In this document: piece after piece, positions 49,926 to 59,499 of the stretch
Layout of the letters: each line of letters starts with the position of its first letter
How positions within the stretch are numbered: position 1 is the first letter of the stretch
Assembly: GCF_014646195.1 (NCBI RefSeq)
Contig: NZ_BMMZ01000004.1
Coordinates: 186,001-250,000, forward strand
DNA from: Microlunatus endophyticus
Lineage (GTDB): Bacteria > Actinomycetota > Actinomycetes > Propionibacteriales > Propionibacteriaceae
Reading direction: 5' to 3'
DNA: 64,000 nucleotides
Program-made: the position numbers and the translations under genes
The notes under the pieces: generated by a model
Told to the model about the DNA's origin: nothing
Databases searched by the model: none
The model's input: the letters and a program-made list of their open reading frames with translations, nothing else

Positions 49926-52045
49926 TCATGAGCCATTCCACCGTATTGGAAGCGCCGGCGACGGCCTCCATCAGCACACCGGGCGGTTCCGTGTCCGACA
50001 ACTCCGTTACTGAATCTGTTCCCGCCCGGCGGCGAGACCCGCGCTGGGTGTTGCCGGCGCTGGTGATGCTGCTGGTGGGTACCGGCGTGCTCTACCTGTG
50101 GAACCTCGGCTCCGAGGGCAACGCCAACTCCTTCTACGCCGCGGCGGTTCAGGCCGGGTCGGAGAGTTGGAAGGCCTGGTTCTTCGGGGCGATCGACAAG
50201 GCTGCCTCGATCACGGTCGACAAGCCGCCGGCCTCGTTGTGGTTGATGGGACTGTCGGCGCGGATCTTCGGCTACAGCACCTGGAGCATGTTGGTCCCGG
50301 AAGCGCTCGCCGGGGTGGCGTCGGTGTGGCTGCTGTACGCGACGGTCAAACGTGTCGCAGGACCCGTGGCAGGGTTGATTGCCGGAGGGTTGTTCGCCCT
50401 GACGCCGGCGGCAGTGTTGATCTTCCGATTCAACAATCCTGATGCGGTCCTGCTGCTGTTGGTCGTCGCGGCGACCTACGCGATGACGCGTGCGATCCAG
50501 GATGGCAAGACTCGATGGCTGGTGCTCGCCGGAGTCGCGCTGGGTTTCGGATTTCTGACCAAGAGTGGCCAGGCATTGCTGGTGCTGCCCGCTCTGACCG
50601 CCGCCTACCTGGTCGCTGGCCCGCGTCATCTCGTACGCCGGATCTGGCAGCTCGGACTGGCTGGAGCGAGTCTGGTGGCGTCGGCCGGGTGGTGGATCGT
50701 GGTCGTGCTGTTGTGGCCCGCGTCGAGCCGTCCCTATATCGGAGGCAGCACGAACAACAGCCCGCTCGAGCTGGCCTTCGGCTACAACGGCTTGGGTCGC
50801 CTGTTCGGCGGCACGGGCAACGGTGGTGGCGGTGCCGCCCAGGGCGGAGGTCCCGGGGGAGGCAACTCCAGCTTCGGTGGCTCGAGTGGCCTGCTGCGGC
50901 TTTTCAGGGATGAGTTCGGCCTGGAGATCTCCTGGCTGATCCCCGCCGCGCTGATTGCGATCTTCGGTTTGGTGTGGCTGACTGCCAGAGCCCGGCGGAC
51001 CGATCAGCTGCGTGCGGCCACCATCGTCTGGGGTGGATCGTTCCTGGTCACCGGATTGACGTTCAGTCTCATGCAGGGGACCATCCACCCCTACTACTCG
51101 GTCGCGCTGGCACCGTCCATCGCCGCGCTGGTGGCACTCGCCGGCCGCCAGCTCTGGGAGCGGCACGACACGGCCTCCCACCTCATCATGATCGGCATGG
51201 TCGCGGCCACCGCCGGCTACGGCGCCTACACGCTGGCGCACAACGACACCAGCAGCTGGTACGTGATCCTGGCTGCCGGATTGGGAGCCGTCGCCGTGGC
51301 GGGGTTGGTGCTGCGTTGGACCGGGCGGAACCGGATCGCTCGGCTGGCTCCTCTGGTCGCTCTGCTGGCGGTTCTCGCGGTGGCGGTGCCGGTCGGGAAC
51401 TGGGGCGTACGGACTGCGGCGACTGCGCACACGGGAAGCATCCCCACTGCGGTGGCCACCTCGGGTTCCGGCATGAGTGGGGTGGGTAACGCCGGCGGCG
51501 GTGCTCCGGGCGGGATGCAGGGTGCACCCGGCGGCTCCGAGGGAACCAGGACCGGGAACCGGCAGACCGGTAACCCACCGGAAGGAATGACTCCGGGTAG
51601 CAACTCGGGGTCCCGATCTGGTTTTCCTGGCGGTACCGAGTCAAGCGGCGGCAACGACACCATGAGCGGCACCATGGGTGAGGGCATGGGCGGTGACATC
51701 GGCGGTGCGACCAGTAGCAAGCTGATCAGTGCACTGAAGGCCACGACCACCACCTGGTCTGCGGCTACCGTCGGAGCGCAGGGCGCGGCAGAACTGGAAT
51801 TGTCGACCGACACCTCGGTGATGCCGATCGGCGGCTTCACCGGCTCCGACAACGCTCCGACACTCGCCCAGTTCAAAGCCTGGGTCAAAGAGGGCAAGGT
51901 CACCTATTTCATCGCCGGCCAATCGGGCGGTGCCGGTGGGCCGGGCGGTGGATCGAGCGCAGCCAGCGCGATCACCTCATGGGTCGAGAAGAACTACACC
52001 ACCACGACCATCGGCGGCACCACCGTCTACGTCCTGACCAAATGA
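49922..52045 (+). CDS. GT39/ArnT-like membrane glycosyltransferase
   Basis: Encodes 707 residues with about 11-12 membrane helices up to ~500. It has the acidic extracytoplasmic loop NANSFYAAAVQAGSESWKAWFFG and ITVDKPPASLWLMG, typical of the GT39/PMT C group, and QGTIHPYYSVALAPSIAAL. A Gly-rich insert (~290-315) and a long Gly/Met/Ser-rich outer loop (~520-595) precede a C-terminal globular domain (ISALKATTTTWSAATVGAQGA … TTVYVLTK). It probably transfers a sugar from polyprenyl phosphate, made by the preceding GT2, to a surface acceptor. Confidence 0.9.
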   Translation: MIMSHSTVLEAPATASISTPGGSVSDNSVTESVPARRRDPRWVLPALVMLLVGTGVLYLWNLGSEGNANSFYAAAVQAGSESWKAWFFGAIDKAASITVDKPPASLWLMGLSARIFGYSTWSMLVPEALAGVASVWLLYATVKRVAGPVAGLIAGGLFALTPAAVLIFRFNNPDAVLLLLVVAATYAMTRAIQDGKTRWLVLAGVALGFGFLTKSGQALLVLPALTAAYLVAGPRHLVRRIWQLGLAGASLVASAGWWIVVVLLWPASSRPYIGGSTNNSPLELAFGYNGLGRLFGGTGNGGGGAAQGGGPGGGNSSFGGSSGLLRLFRDEFGLEISWLIPAALIAIFGLVWLTARARRTDQLRAATIVWGGSFLVTGLTFSLMQGTIHPYYSVALAPSIAALVALAGRQLWERHDTASHLIMIGMVAATAGYGAYTLAHNDTSSWYVILAAGLGAVAVAGLVLRWTGRNRIARLAPLVALLAVLAVAVPVGNWGVRTAATAHTGSIPTAVATSGSGMSGVGNAGGGAPGGMQGAPGGSEGTRTGNRQTGNPPEGMTPGSNSGSRSGFPGGTESSGGNDTMSGTMGEGMGGDIGGATSSKLISALKATTTTWSAATVGAQGAAELELSTDTSVMPIGGFTGSDNAPTLAQFKAWVKEGKVTYFIAGQSGGAGGPGGGSSAASAITSWVEKNYTTTTIGGTTVYVLTK

Positions 52046-52216
52046 CCGGCCCCTGGCTCCGCCAGGGCCCGAGTTGTTCCTGTGAGCCGTCGGCGAACTC
52101 TTGAACTCCCGTTGGTCGAGGGCATGATGGACAGGCCGGCAGCCTGGGCTTCCGACGGTCGACGACGACCAGCATCTGTACACGGCAACGCAGTAGAGGG
52201 CCTCGTCATCGAATCC

Positions 52217-53209
52217 ATGGACAAATCAGACGCCACTTCTCCCGGATCGGATCGCCATCGCTCCAGTCTCGACTCCCAGGACAGAACCGATGACACAAGC
52301 CGCCCACAGCCGCATCACCCGGATGTGACGACCGAGAGACCGAAGCTCCTCGATGTGTCTATGCCGCAACTGTTCGGTGGTGCGTTGGCTGCCATGACAG
52401 CTGCGGTAATCGGGTCTCGTCTCGGCGTCGCCGGCACTGTCGTCGGCGCCGCACTGGCCAGCATCTGTGCTGCGGTGCTGGGTTCGGTCTACACCGCTTC
52501 TATACGGCGAACCCATCAGCTTGCCCGGATAGCACTCAGCAGGACGCCGGGTCGTAGCACCCGAGAGACGCAGCTGCCCTCCTCGATCACCTTGCGGGAA
52601 ACGGACGCCACACCGCACAGGCCGGCCCGGCAAGTCGACGGCTCTCTGGAGTCCGACGAACCTGTTTCGCCGTCAGTCCGCAGACCAAGGTCGCGTCGGC
52701 TGCTGATCAGTTCGCTGGTCGGCGGGATAACTGTCTTCGTGATCGCCTTCGGGGCTATCGCCGGTATCGAGCTGGCGACAGGCCGCACACTCGACGGTCA
52801 GCACGGAACCACGACCGCCAGCGAACTCGTCCATCGCACGCATTCGCATCGACCCGGTCATGACGGGTCCAAGGAGTCAGACGATCCCGCCGGCTCGAGT
52901 GACAGCGGTTCGCCCAGCCCGCAGCCTCATTCATCCGCCAGCGATCAAGACCCGTCATCCGCTGACCAGCCTTCCAGCCAGCCGACCGGTGGATCAGATC
53001 CCTCGGGCTCCAGCACTTCGGAATCAACCGACGCCCCATCGGACGATCAGTCGGCCGACAGCGATCCCTCCGACCAGAGCTCCAGCGGCCAGGATTCGAG
53101 CGGTACGGGCTCCACTGGCCAGGCCAGCAACTCCAGTACTGCCGGCTCTGGTTCGGGCACCTCCGGCTCTTCCGAAGGCTCGTCCCAATCCGATGGCTCC
53201 GGATCGTGA
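52217..53209 (+). CDS. Two-TM protein with Ser/Asp/Gly-rich extracellular tail
   Basis: Encodes 330 residues from ATG 52217; the frame is open further upstream. The first membrane region (~52-95) is Gly/Ala-rich (LFGGALAAMTAAVIGSRLG … AALASICAAVLGS). The second is at ~168-190 (LLISSLVGGITVFVIAFGAI). The last ~120 residues are almost only S, D, G, T, Q and P, a disordered tail probably outside the cell. No family is recognised with certainty; similar GlpM-like actinobacterial proteins exist. It follows the glycosyltransferase pair and could be a glycosylation target, which is inference only. Confidence 0.75.
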   Translation: MDKSDATSPGSDRHRSSLDSQDRTDDTSRPQPHHPDVTTERPKLLDVSMPQLFGGALAAMTAAVIGSRLGVAGTVVGAALASICAAVLGSVYTASIRRTHQLARIALSRTPGRSTRETQLPSSITLRETDATPHRPARQVDGSLESDEPVSPSVRRPRSRRLLISSLVGGITVFVIAFGAIAGIELATGRTLDGQHGTTTASELVHRTHSHRPGHDGSKESDDPAGSSDSGSPSPQPHSSASDQDPSSADQPSSQPTGGSDPSGSSTSESTDAPSDDQSADSDPSDQSSSGQDSSGTGSTGQASNSSTAGSGSGTSGSSEGSSQSDGSGS

Positions 53210-53366
53210 TCGGCACCGAGAAAGCTCGGCCTGCGACGAGAAGTTCGCCGAGTCGTGGCACTTGAGCCGCTGGGCGTCGGCCCGCACGAGTTCCAAGGAG
53301 GCCTCGTCCTCGTCCAGACCGAAGCCGCGCACGATGGTGAGGATCTGCGCGCTCGCCCGCGTCTTG

Positions 53367-54287
53367 TCAATGCGTGGCGCTTGTGTGAACGTCGCCGTTC
53401 ACGCCGTCCGGGAAGAAGCCACCCTTGGTCGCCTTTCCCGGATTCAGGTACACCACGTTCAGGACGGCACCAGGCGTTCGGCTGTAGGCGATCGCATGTC
53501 CACTGGTCGGGGTGATGTTCGACCCGCCGCTCCAGTGGATGCCTTTGTCGTCATCAGTCTTGCCGTCGAGACTGTCGCGCGCAGCGGAGATCTTCCGAGC
53601 GGGCAGGTACATCTCGCGTTCGTACAGTGACGTACGGATCGTGGCCGCATGATATGCCTCGACCGCGAGAATGCCGGCCGCTGCCTCCAGATAGGTCTTG
53701 TTGTTGATCAATGGCGCCGCACCCTTGTATGCGGTCACGCCGACGTCCTCGAAGATGTAGGCGCCGAGGAGGAAGTTGTCCTCATTGGCGAACGGATCGA
53801 AGTCCTGTCCCTTCTTGATCAGTCCCGCGGCCTGGGCAGCGGCGCTGAAGCTGGACCTCAGGTCCAGCGTCGGTTGGGCGACGCCGGCCGAACCCAACGC
53901 CTTACGCAGGAACTTGACGTGGTGCAGCTCGTCTCCGGCGATTTCCTCAGCGTACTGGCGGATGCGTTTGGTTTGGAACGGCACCTTGTGGCCACCGATG
54001 ACCTTGCCGTGGGTGCCCTTGCCGTGAGTGAGTGAACTGTCAATCCCGTGTCCGTGAACGGCATGGGCGTAGAACTGTGCCTCCAGGTATTCCAGGTTGA
54101 GCGCGAAGTTCAGAACGGTTCCGTCATTCGGCGCCGCCTCCGCCAGATCGCTGCCGCTGCGCACTACCGCTGCGGCCCCGACGGCTCCCAGACCGGCGAG
54201 TCCCGCCGCTCGGAGGAACTTCCTCCGCTCACTAGGGTTCTCTGCACTCTGATCGACCATCGTGATCATCGTCTTGCGTCCGAACAC
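53367..54287 (-). CDS. Tat-exported ferritin-like domain protein
   Basis: Encodes 306 residues from GTG 54287, with AAGAGGTG upstream. The Tat signal is ERRKFLRAAGLAGLGAVGAAA (~20-40, RRxFL). The ferritin_2-type four-helix domain follows: NFALNLEYLEAQFYAHAVHG, IAGDELHHVKFLRKALG and ILAVEAYHAATIRT carry the Glu and His residues expected for a di-iron site. It is likely outside the membrane or in the wall. The role may be iron or oxidative-stress related; substrate unknown. Confidence 0.88.
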   Translation of the reverse strand: MFGRKTMITMVDQSAENPSERRKFLRAAGLAGLGAVGAAAVVRSGSDLAEAAPNDGTVLNFALNLEYLEAQFYAHAVHGHGIDSSLTHGKGTHGKVIGGHKVPFQTKRIRQYAEEIAGDELHHVKFLRKALGSAGVAQPTLDLRSSFSAAAQAAGLIKKGQDFDPFANEDNFLLGAYIFEDVGVTAYKGAAPLINNKTYLEAAAGILAVEAYHAATIRTSLYEREMYLPARKISAARDSLDGKTDDDKGIHWSGGSNITPTSGHAIAYSRTPGAVLNVVYLNPGKATKGGFFPDGVNGDVHTSATH

Positions 54288-54462
54288 CTCACACCTCTTC
54301 CGAGTCGATGCCCTGGGGCGTCTCGTCCCAGAGTTGTGAGTGGTTCGACGCCAACCGCACCTTGGATGGGACGAATCAGCAACATCTTCCTGTCCGGACG
54401 GCGATTGGCGCGTTTCCCGGCGTCTTGTCTGAGCCCGAGCTCGGTGCGCTGGGTAGGGTCAG

Positions 54463-54915
54463 ATGATGCAGGGATCAGTGACACTGCCGATGAACGCCGA
54501 TCCGAACCGGATCTGGGAACTGGTGAGCGATCCGACACGAATCGGCCGCTACAGTCCGGAGACGTTCGAAGGCGAATGGACCAATGGCGCCAGCGGACCT
54601 GCGATTGGCGCCCGTTTTCGAGGTCACGTACGCAGAAACGGTCGCGGACCGGTGTACTGGACGCCCTGTGTCGTGACCGCTTGCGAACCTGGTCGGCGGT
54701 TCGAGTTCACGGTCGGGCGAATCGATAGACCCGTTATGCGCTGGGGCTATGAAATCACCCCGACATCCCAGGGTGCCGATGTCCGCGAGTACTTCGCTGC
54801 CGTGCCGTCGAGGGTTCTGCGGCTCTATTGGGCGGTAGCCGGCCGAGCCCGGACGCGAACCAACATGCGCAATATGCGCTCCACGCTGGAGCGCATTCGC
54901 GACGAGGTCGAGTGA
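54463..54915 (+). CDS. SRPBCC (START-like) family protein
   Basis: Encodes 150 residues. It has the SRPBCC opening MNADPNRIWELVSDPTRIGRYSPE, GARFRGHVRRNGRG and a C-terminal amphipathic helix. Such helix-grip proteins bind hydrophobic ligands; the subgroup is typed as polyketide cyclase/dehydrase-like without proof of activity. It diverges from the ferritin-like gene. Confidence 0.82.
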   Translation: MMQGSVTLPMNADPNRIWELVSDPTRIGRYSPETFEGEWTNGASGPAIGARFRGHVRRNGRGPVYWTPCVVTACEPGRRFEFTVGRIDRPVMRWGYEITPTSQGADVREYFAAVPSRVLRLYWAVAGRARTRTNMRNMRSTLERIRDEVE

Positions 54916-55294
54916 TTGGCGGAAACAGCGTTCCAACGCCACTGGGGAGTGAAGTGGTTCTGGTCGCGTCCGGCCCGTATCCCCCGCCCGGTCGGACCAC
55001 AGTCGGGGGTCTGGATCGACGACCGGGCGGGAGACGGGACGAGACACACAAACAGTGACGGGGGAGTCGTGCTGTGTCTCGTCGCTCGGGGTCCCTCGGC
55101 CCCATATTGGAAAGATACAGGCTCGCGCGGGTCAAAGTTACAGAAAGTTGGTATTCACGGTCTGCCGGGTATGGCCTGTTAATCGATTTAATCGATTTAA
55201 TCGATCCACAATCCATGTTTGTTGTGGTAGCCGCAACGATCGTGAGGTGTTCTCGGTGGAATGCCCGTCGATCTCGGACTGGGCAGAGCACAGA
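54916..55294. other. Gap between SRPBCC and anti-sigma genes with AT-rich triplet repeat
   Basis: A 379-base gap between converging genes with no supported ORF. At 55179-55204 the unit TTTAATCGA occurs three times in a row (first copy lacks one T), each carrying the palindrome ATCGAT, unusually AT-rich for this genome. Its role is unclear. Confidence 0.55.
55179..55204. repeat. Three tandem TTTAATCGA units
   Basis: Direct 9-base repeats, each holding ATCGAT, in a region otherwise ~60 % GC or more. Confidence 0.85.
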
Positions 55295-56113
55295 TCAGGA
55301 GAGCCGGAAGCTCATCACGGGATTTCCGGTCGGAGTCGATGATCCGCCTTGCTTTTCCACTGTGACTGCAACGCTGCGGGCGGTCAGGGCCGCCTGTGGC
55401 AAGGTCACAACGACGGTGGAATCGGTCGACGTAATCAACCCTGCAGACTTCGGCACGTCCGTGATCGTCCACAGCTGATAGACCTGGCTACCCGATGGCG
55501 CAGGCAGATCGGTTCCCACGAAGATGGCCTTCTGTTGCATCTCGGAGAAGATCACAGCACCGCGGCCTCCGCCTGGCGTCGATGCCGTTCGCGAGACGCT
55601 GTCCGGTGAACTGATCAGCCGCGAGATGAGCTGCTGCTGGCGGTCGGCACGGGCTGCTGTCCGGTACGACTGCCAACCCCAGAGACTTGCGGTGAACGCG
55701 ATGAGAAGTGCCACAGCGGCCACAAGATAAGGGATTCTCCGCACCAGGACTGGTCGGCGTGTTCGCCTCCGCAGTTCGACGACCGCTCTGTGCCCGGGTC
55801 GTTGATCAACGGTTTCGTCCGCCGCGAAGTTGTCGGACACGTCGACCGAGGACCGCAGTGCGCTCGCGTCGGTTTGGTGGGGATCAGGCTCTTCTTGCGG
55901 GGTGCTGGCGATCCTTGTGAGGATCGATTCGCGCAGGCGGGCGGGCGGCGCAACCGGAATGCTCTGGGTCAAGAGGGTCGTCGCGTCGCGGGTCGACTGG
56001 AGTTCCGCCCGGCATCGAGGACAGTCGCGTAGGTGTGCCTCGAATCGCTCAGCCTCGTCGGCAGGGAGTGCCCCCACAGCGTAGAGCGGGGCATCTCGGT
56101 GGAGATCAGTCAT
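55295..56113 (-). CDS. Anti-sigma factor, RskA type
   Basis: Encodes 272 residues. The zinc-binding anti-sigma motif lies in HLRDCPRCRAEL (H27, C31, C34). One membrane helix follows at ~145-165 (IPYLVAAVALLIAFTASLWG), then the extracytoplasmic RskA domain (QQKAIFVGTDLPAPSGSQVYQLW … NPVMSFRLS). It holds the ECF sigma factor at the membrane until regulated proteolysis. The ATG overlaps the sigma stop (ATGA). Confidence 0.93.
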   Translation of the reverse strand: MTDLHRDAPLYAVGALPADEAERFEAHLRDCPRCRAELQSTRDATTLLTQSIPVAPPARLRESILTRIASTPQEEPDPHQTDASALRSSVDVSDNFAADETVDQRPGHRAVVELRRRTRRPVLVRRIPYLVAAVALLIAFTASLWGWQSYRTAARADRQQQLISRLISSPDSVSRTASTPGGGRGAVIFSEMQQKAIFVGTDLPAPSGSQVYQLWTITDVPKSAGLITSTDSTVVVTLPQAALTARSVAVTVEKQGGSSTPTGNPVMSFRLS

Positions 56114-56673
56114 CAGGTGCTCCTCCCCTCCAGCTTCCGGCGTAATTGTCGTAGCGCATCGCGTATCCGGGCTTTGGCCGTTCCCAGTGGGATGTCCAGG
56201 AGTTCGGCTACTTCGCGGTGGGTGCAGCCGCTGAAGTAGACGAGCTCGATCGCCTGACGTTGGGCAGCGCTGAGGGTGTCTACGGCGGACCGTGCCCGCC
56301 GCCATTCGTCTTGAAGCACCACCAGGTCCGATGGGTCTTCCACGTCGATAGCGACGGTGGCCGCTCTCTCGTCCCTGCGTGCCGCGCGCTCTGTCGAACG
56401 TACCCGGTCAACGGCCTTTCGGCGGGAGATGGTGCTCAGCCAGGTCAGCGATGAGCCGCGAGTGGGGTCGAACCGGGTCGCCTGCCGCCAGGCCTCGACG
56501 TAGACCTCCTGTGTGACCTCTTCAGCCAGCGCCGGATTGCGTACGACCCGCAGAACGATCCCGTACGCGATCGCCGACGTCGCGTCGTACCACGTCGCAA
56601 ACGCCTCTTGATCACCGGCTGCGATGCGAGGCATCAGAGCATCGAGTGCCGCTCCGGACCCCGTCACGACCAT
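56113..56673 (-). CDS. ECF sigma factor, SigK-like
   Basis: Encodes 186 residues. Region 2 is LAEEVTQEVYVEAWRQATRFDPTRGS and region 4 is SAAQRQAIELVYFSGCTHREVAELLDIPLGTAKARIRDALRQL. It is paired with its RskA-type anti-sigma. In mycobacteria such a pair controls secreted antigens under redox stress. Here the Tat-exported ferritin-like protein close by is a candidate target, which is inference. Confidence 0.92.
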   Translation of the reverse strand: MVVTGSGAALDALMPRIAAGDQEAFATWYDATSAIAYGIVLRVVRNPALAEEVTQEVYVEAWRQATRFDPTRGSSLTWLSTISRRKAVDRVRSTERAARRDERAATVAIDVEDPSDLVVLQDEWRRARSAVDTLSAAQRQAIELVYFSGCTHREVAELLDIPLGTAKARIRDALRQLRRKLEGRST

Positions 56674-56865
56674 TCACTGTGCCACATCGGAACAAGATCA
56701 GCGGACCGCAGCGCGATCTTGCTGGCGTCAGCACCAGCCGATCGGGGACGGGGACGCGGTTTCTCCCGTGTGCCGTCTGGTCTGGATGTCAGCCTGCCAT
56801 TCAACACTCGCAGGTCGAAGGCCTCTTGCCTCATGCACGTGCTGTGGCGTCTGTGCTTCCGGCCC

Positions 56866-58191
56866 TCACTCGGGTGCTGTCGTACGGACGTCGTCGGATT
56901 CGCGCTCAGCCAGGGCTGCGTCGATTTCCCGGCGAATGGCGCGGAATGGGTCGTACCCGGCGATCGCCTCGCGCATATCGGCGGCATGCTCACGGAATGA
57001 TGGATCGGCGAGGACGGCTTGGATCGCCTTCCGGAGCTGCGCCGAGCTGGGGCGGCCGGTTCGGAGATCGATGCCGACCCCGAAGTACTCGACGCGAGCA
57101 GCGACCTCCGGCTTGTCCTCGGCGGCACCGGCCACGACGAGCGGGACGCCGGCAGACAGCGCATTCATCGTGCCGCCGTAACCGCCGTTGGTGACCATCA
57201 CGTTGCAGAGCGGCAGCAGCCTGTCGTAGGGCAGGAATTCCGCGACACGTGTGTTGGACGGGAGCGGACCGACCGATCGGATCGGCGCCCTGCCCGTGGA
57301 GACGATGACGTGGAGATCAAGATCTTCCAGTGCGTCGATCGTCGGCCGGATCACCATGCTGAGATCATGGTTGTCGAGGGTTCCCTGCGTGACGTGAACG
57401 ACGGGACGACCGTCTGCCAGTTCGTCCCACCAGCCGGGAAGCTCGGTCCGGCTGGCCGCCGAACGGTAGGCAGGTAGCGTGCCGACGAACCGGACGTTTC
57501 CGGAGAGGTCACGGCGCTCGTATTCGAACTCGCGCGGCCCCAGTTGCAGGTACCTGTCAGGAAGACGAGAGAAGTCGATCACGAACCCCTGGGGCTTGCG
57601 ACCTCCGGCTTCTCGGATGAGTTGACTGGCCAGGTGTTGGGCGTGGGCGAAGAACACCCGCTGTGCCGCGACATTCAGGACGCGGTTGCGCAACCGTGCA
57701 AGCTGGCCGGGGGCCATCCGGATGCGCGAGTTTGCCGGCGGTGTGTCGACGCTGAGTTGGGCGAGCGGCCCGATGCCGATCGCGATGACCGGCAGCCGGT
57801 CGGCAACCGGCTGTTGCAGGAGTGGCAGGGCGCCCGCGAACAGGCTGTCGATCAGCACCGCGTCGACGGACTCCGTCGCGAGGGTCGCCGACAGCGCCTT
57901 CCATTGGTCGGGGATCGGGCGGATGAAGGTCGACTCGACCTGATACTGCGAGAGCTTGAGTCCGCGGTATCGGTGTGCATCCGGCACGAAGGTGGCGGGG
58001 TCGCGTTCGTCGAAGTCGGCGACGCCACCGAAGGACCGGAACTCCAAGCCACTGTCGGTCGCGGATTCCCGGAAGCGTGAACCGGTGAGGAGAATGACGC
58101 GATCGCCACGAGCGAGGAGGTCACTACCGATTGCGAGCATTGGATTGACGTGGCCGTAGAGCGGGTTGGCGCACAGCAGAAAGGTCGTCAT
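56866..58191 (-). CDS. UGT/MGT-type family 1 glycosyltransferase
   Basis: Encodes 441 residues of GT-B fold. The N-domain start is FLLCANPLYGHVNPMLAIGSDL. The nucleotide-sugar site is VHVTQGTLDNHD … FLPYDRLLPLCNVMVTNGGYGGTMNALSAGVPLVVAG … DKPEVAARV, i.e. the YjiC/macrolide glycosyltransferase group, which glycosylates antibiotics, flavonoids or lipids. It is second in an operon after the TetR gene (ATGA overlap), which suggests inducible detoxification. A second, related enzyme is at 59746. Confidence 0.92.
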   Translation of the reverse strand: MTTFLLCANPLYGHVNPMLAIGSDLLARGDRVILLTGSRFRESATDSGLEFRSFGGVADFDERDPATFVPDAHRYRGLKLSQYQVESTFIRPIPDQWKALSATLATESVDAVLIDSLFAGALPLLQQPVADRLPVIAIGIGPLAQLSVDTPPANSRIRMAPGQLARLRNRVLNVAAQRVFFAHAQHLASQLIREAGGRKPQGFVIDFSRLPDRYLQLGPREFEYERRDLSGNVRFVGTLPAYRSAASRTELPGWWDELADGRPVVHVTQGTLDNHDLSMVIRPTIDALEDLDLHVIVSTGRAPIRSVGPLPSNTRVAEFLPYDRLLPLCNVMVTNGGYGGTMNALSAGVPLVVAGAAEDKPEVAARVEYFGVGIDLRTGRPSSAQLRKAIQAVLADPSFREHAADMREAIAGYDPFRAIRREIDAALAERESDDVRTTAPE

Positions 58192-58859
58192 GGTCTTCCT
58201 TGTTCGGTGGGACTCGATTCGGCCGGACGATCGGCGGAGTTGAGGATGAGCCGGTCGATCGCGGAACGCAGCCAGGCCGAATACTTGGTGACCGGCCAGC
58301 CGAACTGCACGACGAGGTGCTCATAGACCTCGTGAGAGACAAGCACGGAAAGACTCGCGACGACGTCGTCCGCCTCAGCAGGGGTGATCAGTCGGTGCGC
58401 GACCAGCCACGGTCCAGCCAGCTCCAGGTCGGATCGGCGGCGGGCGAGGACCTCATCGAAGAGTCGCCGGATCTCGGGCTCAACGTCTGCGGCCGCGCGT
58501 GCGGTACGCCAGAGCCCGACCGATCGGGCGATCGAGGCGGACACCAGCTCTACGTAGCGATTCAGGGCGAGGTTCGGATCAGGCAGGGCGAAGACGGCCG
58601 CATAGGCCGGGTCCTCCGCCAACGGCCGATCGCCCTCCCGTCCTGTGAACGCGACCGTCATGGCCGTCGCTAGCAACGACGACTTCGATCCGGCCAGATA
58701 GACCGACTCCACTGACACTCCGGCGGTGATGGCGATCGCTTTCATCGTCGTCCCGGTATACCCCTGCGCGCTGAATAGCTCGGCCGCCGCGGCGATGATC
58801 GCCTCCCGGGTTCGCGCTGCATGCGCGGATCGCTTCGGATACCGGGCTGCATCAGGCAT
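58188..58859 (-). CDS. TetR-family repressor of the glycosyltransferase operon
   Basis: Encodes 223 residues from ATG 58859, four bases after GGAGG (GTG 58862 possible). The helix-turn-helix is TTMKAIAITAGVSVESVYLAGSKSSLLATAM at ~38-68. The ligand domain has VELVSASIARSVGLWRTARAAAD. An operator-like palindrome lies 19 bases upstream, so self-repression with the downstream glycosyltransferase is likely. Confidence 0.9.
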   Translation of the reverse strand: MPDAARYPKRSAHAARTREAIIAAAAELFSAQGYTGTTMKAIAITAGVSVESVYLAGSKSSLLATAMTVAFTGREGDRPLAEDPAYAAVFALPDPNLALNRYVELVSASIARSVGLWRTARAAADVEPEIRRLFDEVLARRRSDLELAGPWLVAHRLITPAEADDVVASLSVLVSHEVYEHLVVQFGWPVTKYSAWLRSAIDRLILNSADRPAESSPTEQGRP

Positions 58860-58877
58860 CACGCCTCCTTCATTTAA

Positions 58878-58894
58878 TTACAGTCTAACTGTAA
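58878..58894. promoter_or_regulatory. TetR operator (TTACAGT-CTA-ACTGTAA)
   Basis: Perfect seven-base arms around three bases, in an AT-rich island directly upstream of the repressor start. Confidence 0.75.
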
Positions 58895-59193
58895 CGAAGT
58901 CGAGAGATACGTCGGAATGATGAATCCGTAGTCGCTAGTTTTTCTAGTTTTATGGGGCGAGGCTCGGGTACCGCCGGGACTGAATCGTTCCTGACCGAGT
59001 TGGGGAGTGAGATCTGATGGCCGCACTTCGAGTCGTTTCCGGAGTTCATGAGCGGGGCCGAGGAGGTCGGGCAGTTCGATGACGCACCCTGCACTGAAGA
59101 GCGATCTGGCCAGGTTCAAAGCCCTCATCGAGTCTGGCGGTGGTGAAACCGGTGGCTGGAGAGACGAGGTTGAGTGAGGTGCAGGGCACCGGG
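58895..59193. other. Region upstream of the small membrane protein, with a CTAG-type motif
   Basis: About 300 bases without a supported gene. CTAGTTTTTCTAGTTTTA at 58935-58952 resembles the two motifs upstream of the photolyase gene (61416 and 61472). Confidence 0.4.
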
Positions 59194-59499
59194 ATGAGCA
59201 GGCATGCCGGTGGCGGTACCGGCGCTCCGAACCGGGGTGAGGTGGACAGGAAGCGGAGAAGGGCACGCGCAGTACTGGTTCTGGTGAGTGGCCTGCTGAT
59301 CGCGATCGTGGCGTTCTGCATGGTCGAGATCGCGACCGGCGCGCACGCGACCACGAGTCCCAGCAGCGGCTACGGCGCTGACGGAAGCAGCTATGTGAAC
59401 CTGCCTCACGCCGCAATCATCTGGCTGGCGATCGCGATGACCAGCTTGATCGCGATCATGGCGCTCGGTATAGCTGCCGCCTTCTCCGACCAGCAATAG
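59194..59499 (+). CDS. Hypothetical membrane protein with two TM helices
   Basis: Encodes 101 residues from ATG 59194; the frame is open back to GTG 59140 and the start is uncertain. A basic stretch (DRKRRRARA) precedes the first helix (AVLVLVSGLLIAIVAFCMVEIAT), a short polar loop, and a second helix (AAIIWLAIAMTSLIAIMALGIAAAF). The inside-positive pattern gives both ends in the cytoplasm. I recognise no family. Confidence 0.55.
   Translation: MSRHAGGGTGAPNRGEVDRKRRRARAVLVLVSGLLIAIVAFCMVEIATGAHATTSPSSGYGADGSSYVNLPHAAIIWLAIAMTSLIAIMALGIAAAFSDQQ

Noticed and set aside
56690..56860. A 54-codon frame upstream of the sigma gene
   Set aside because: Composition is random-like (RPRPR), no ribosome site and no homology recognised.
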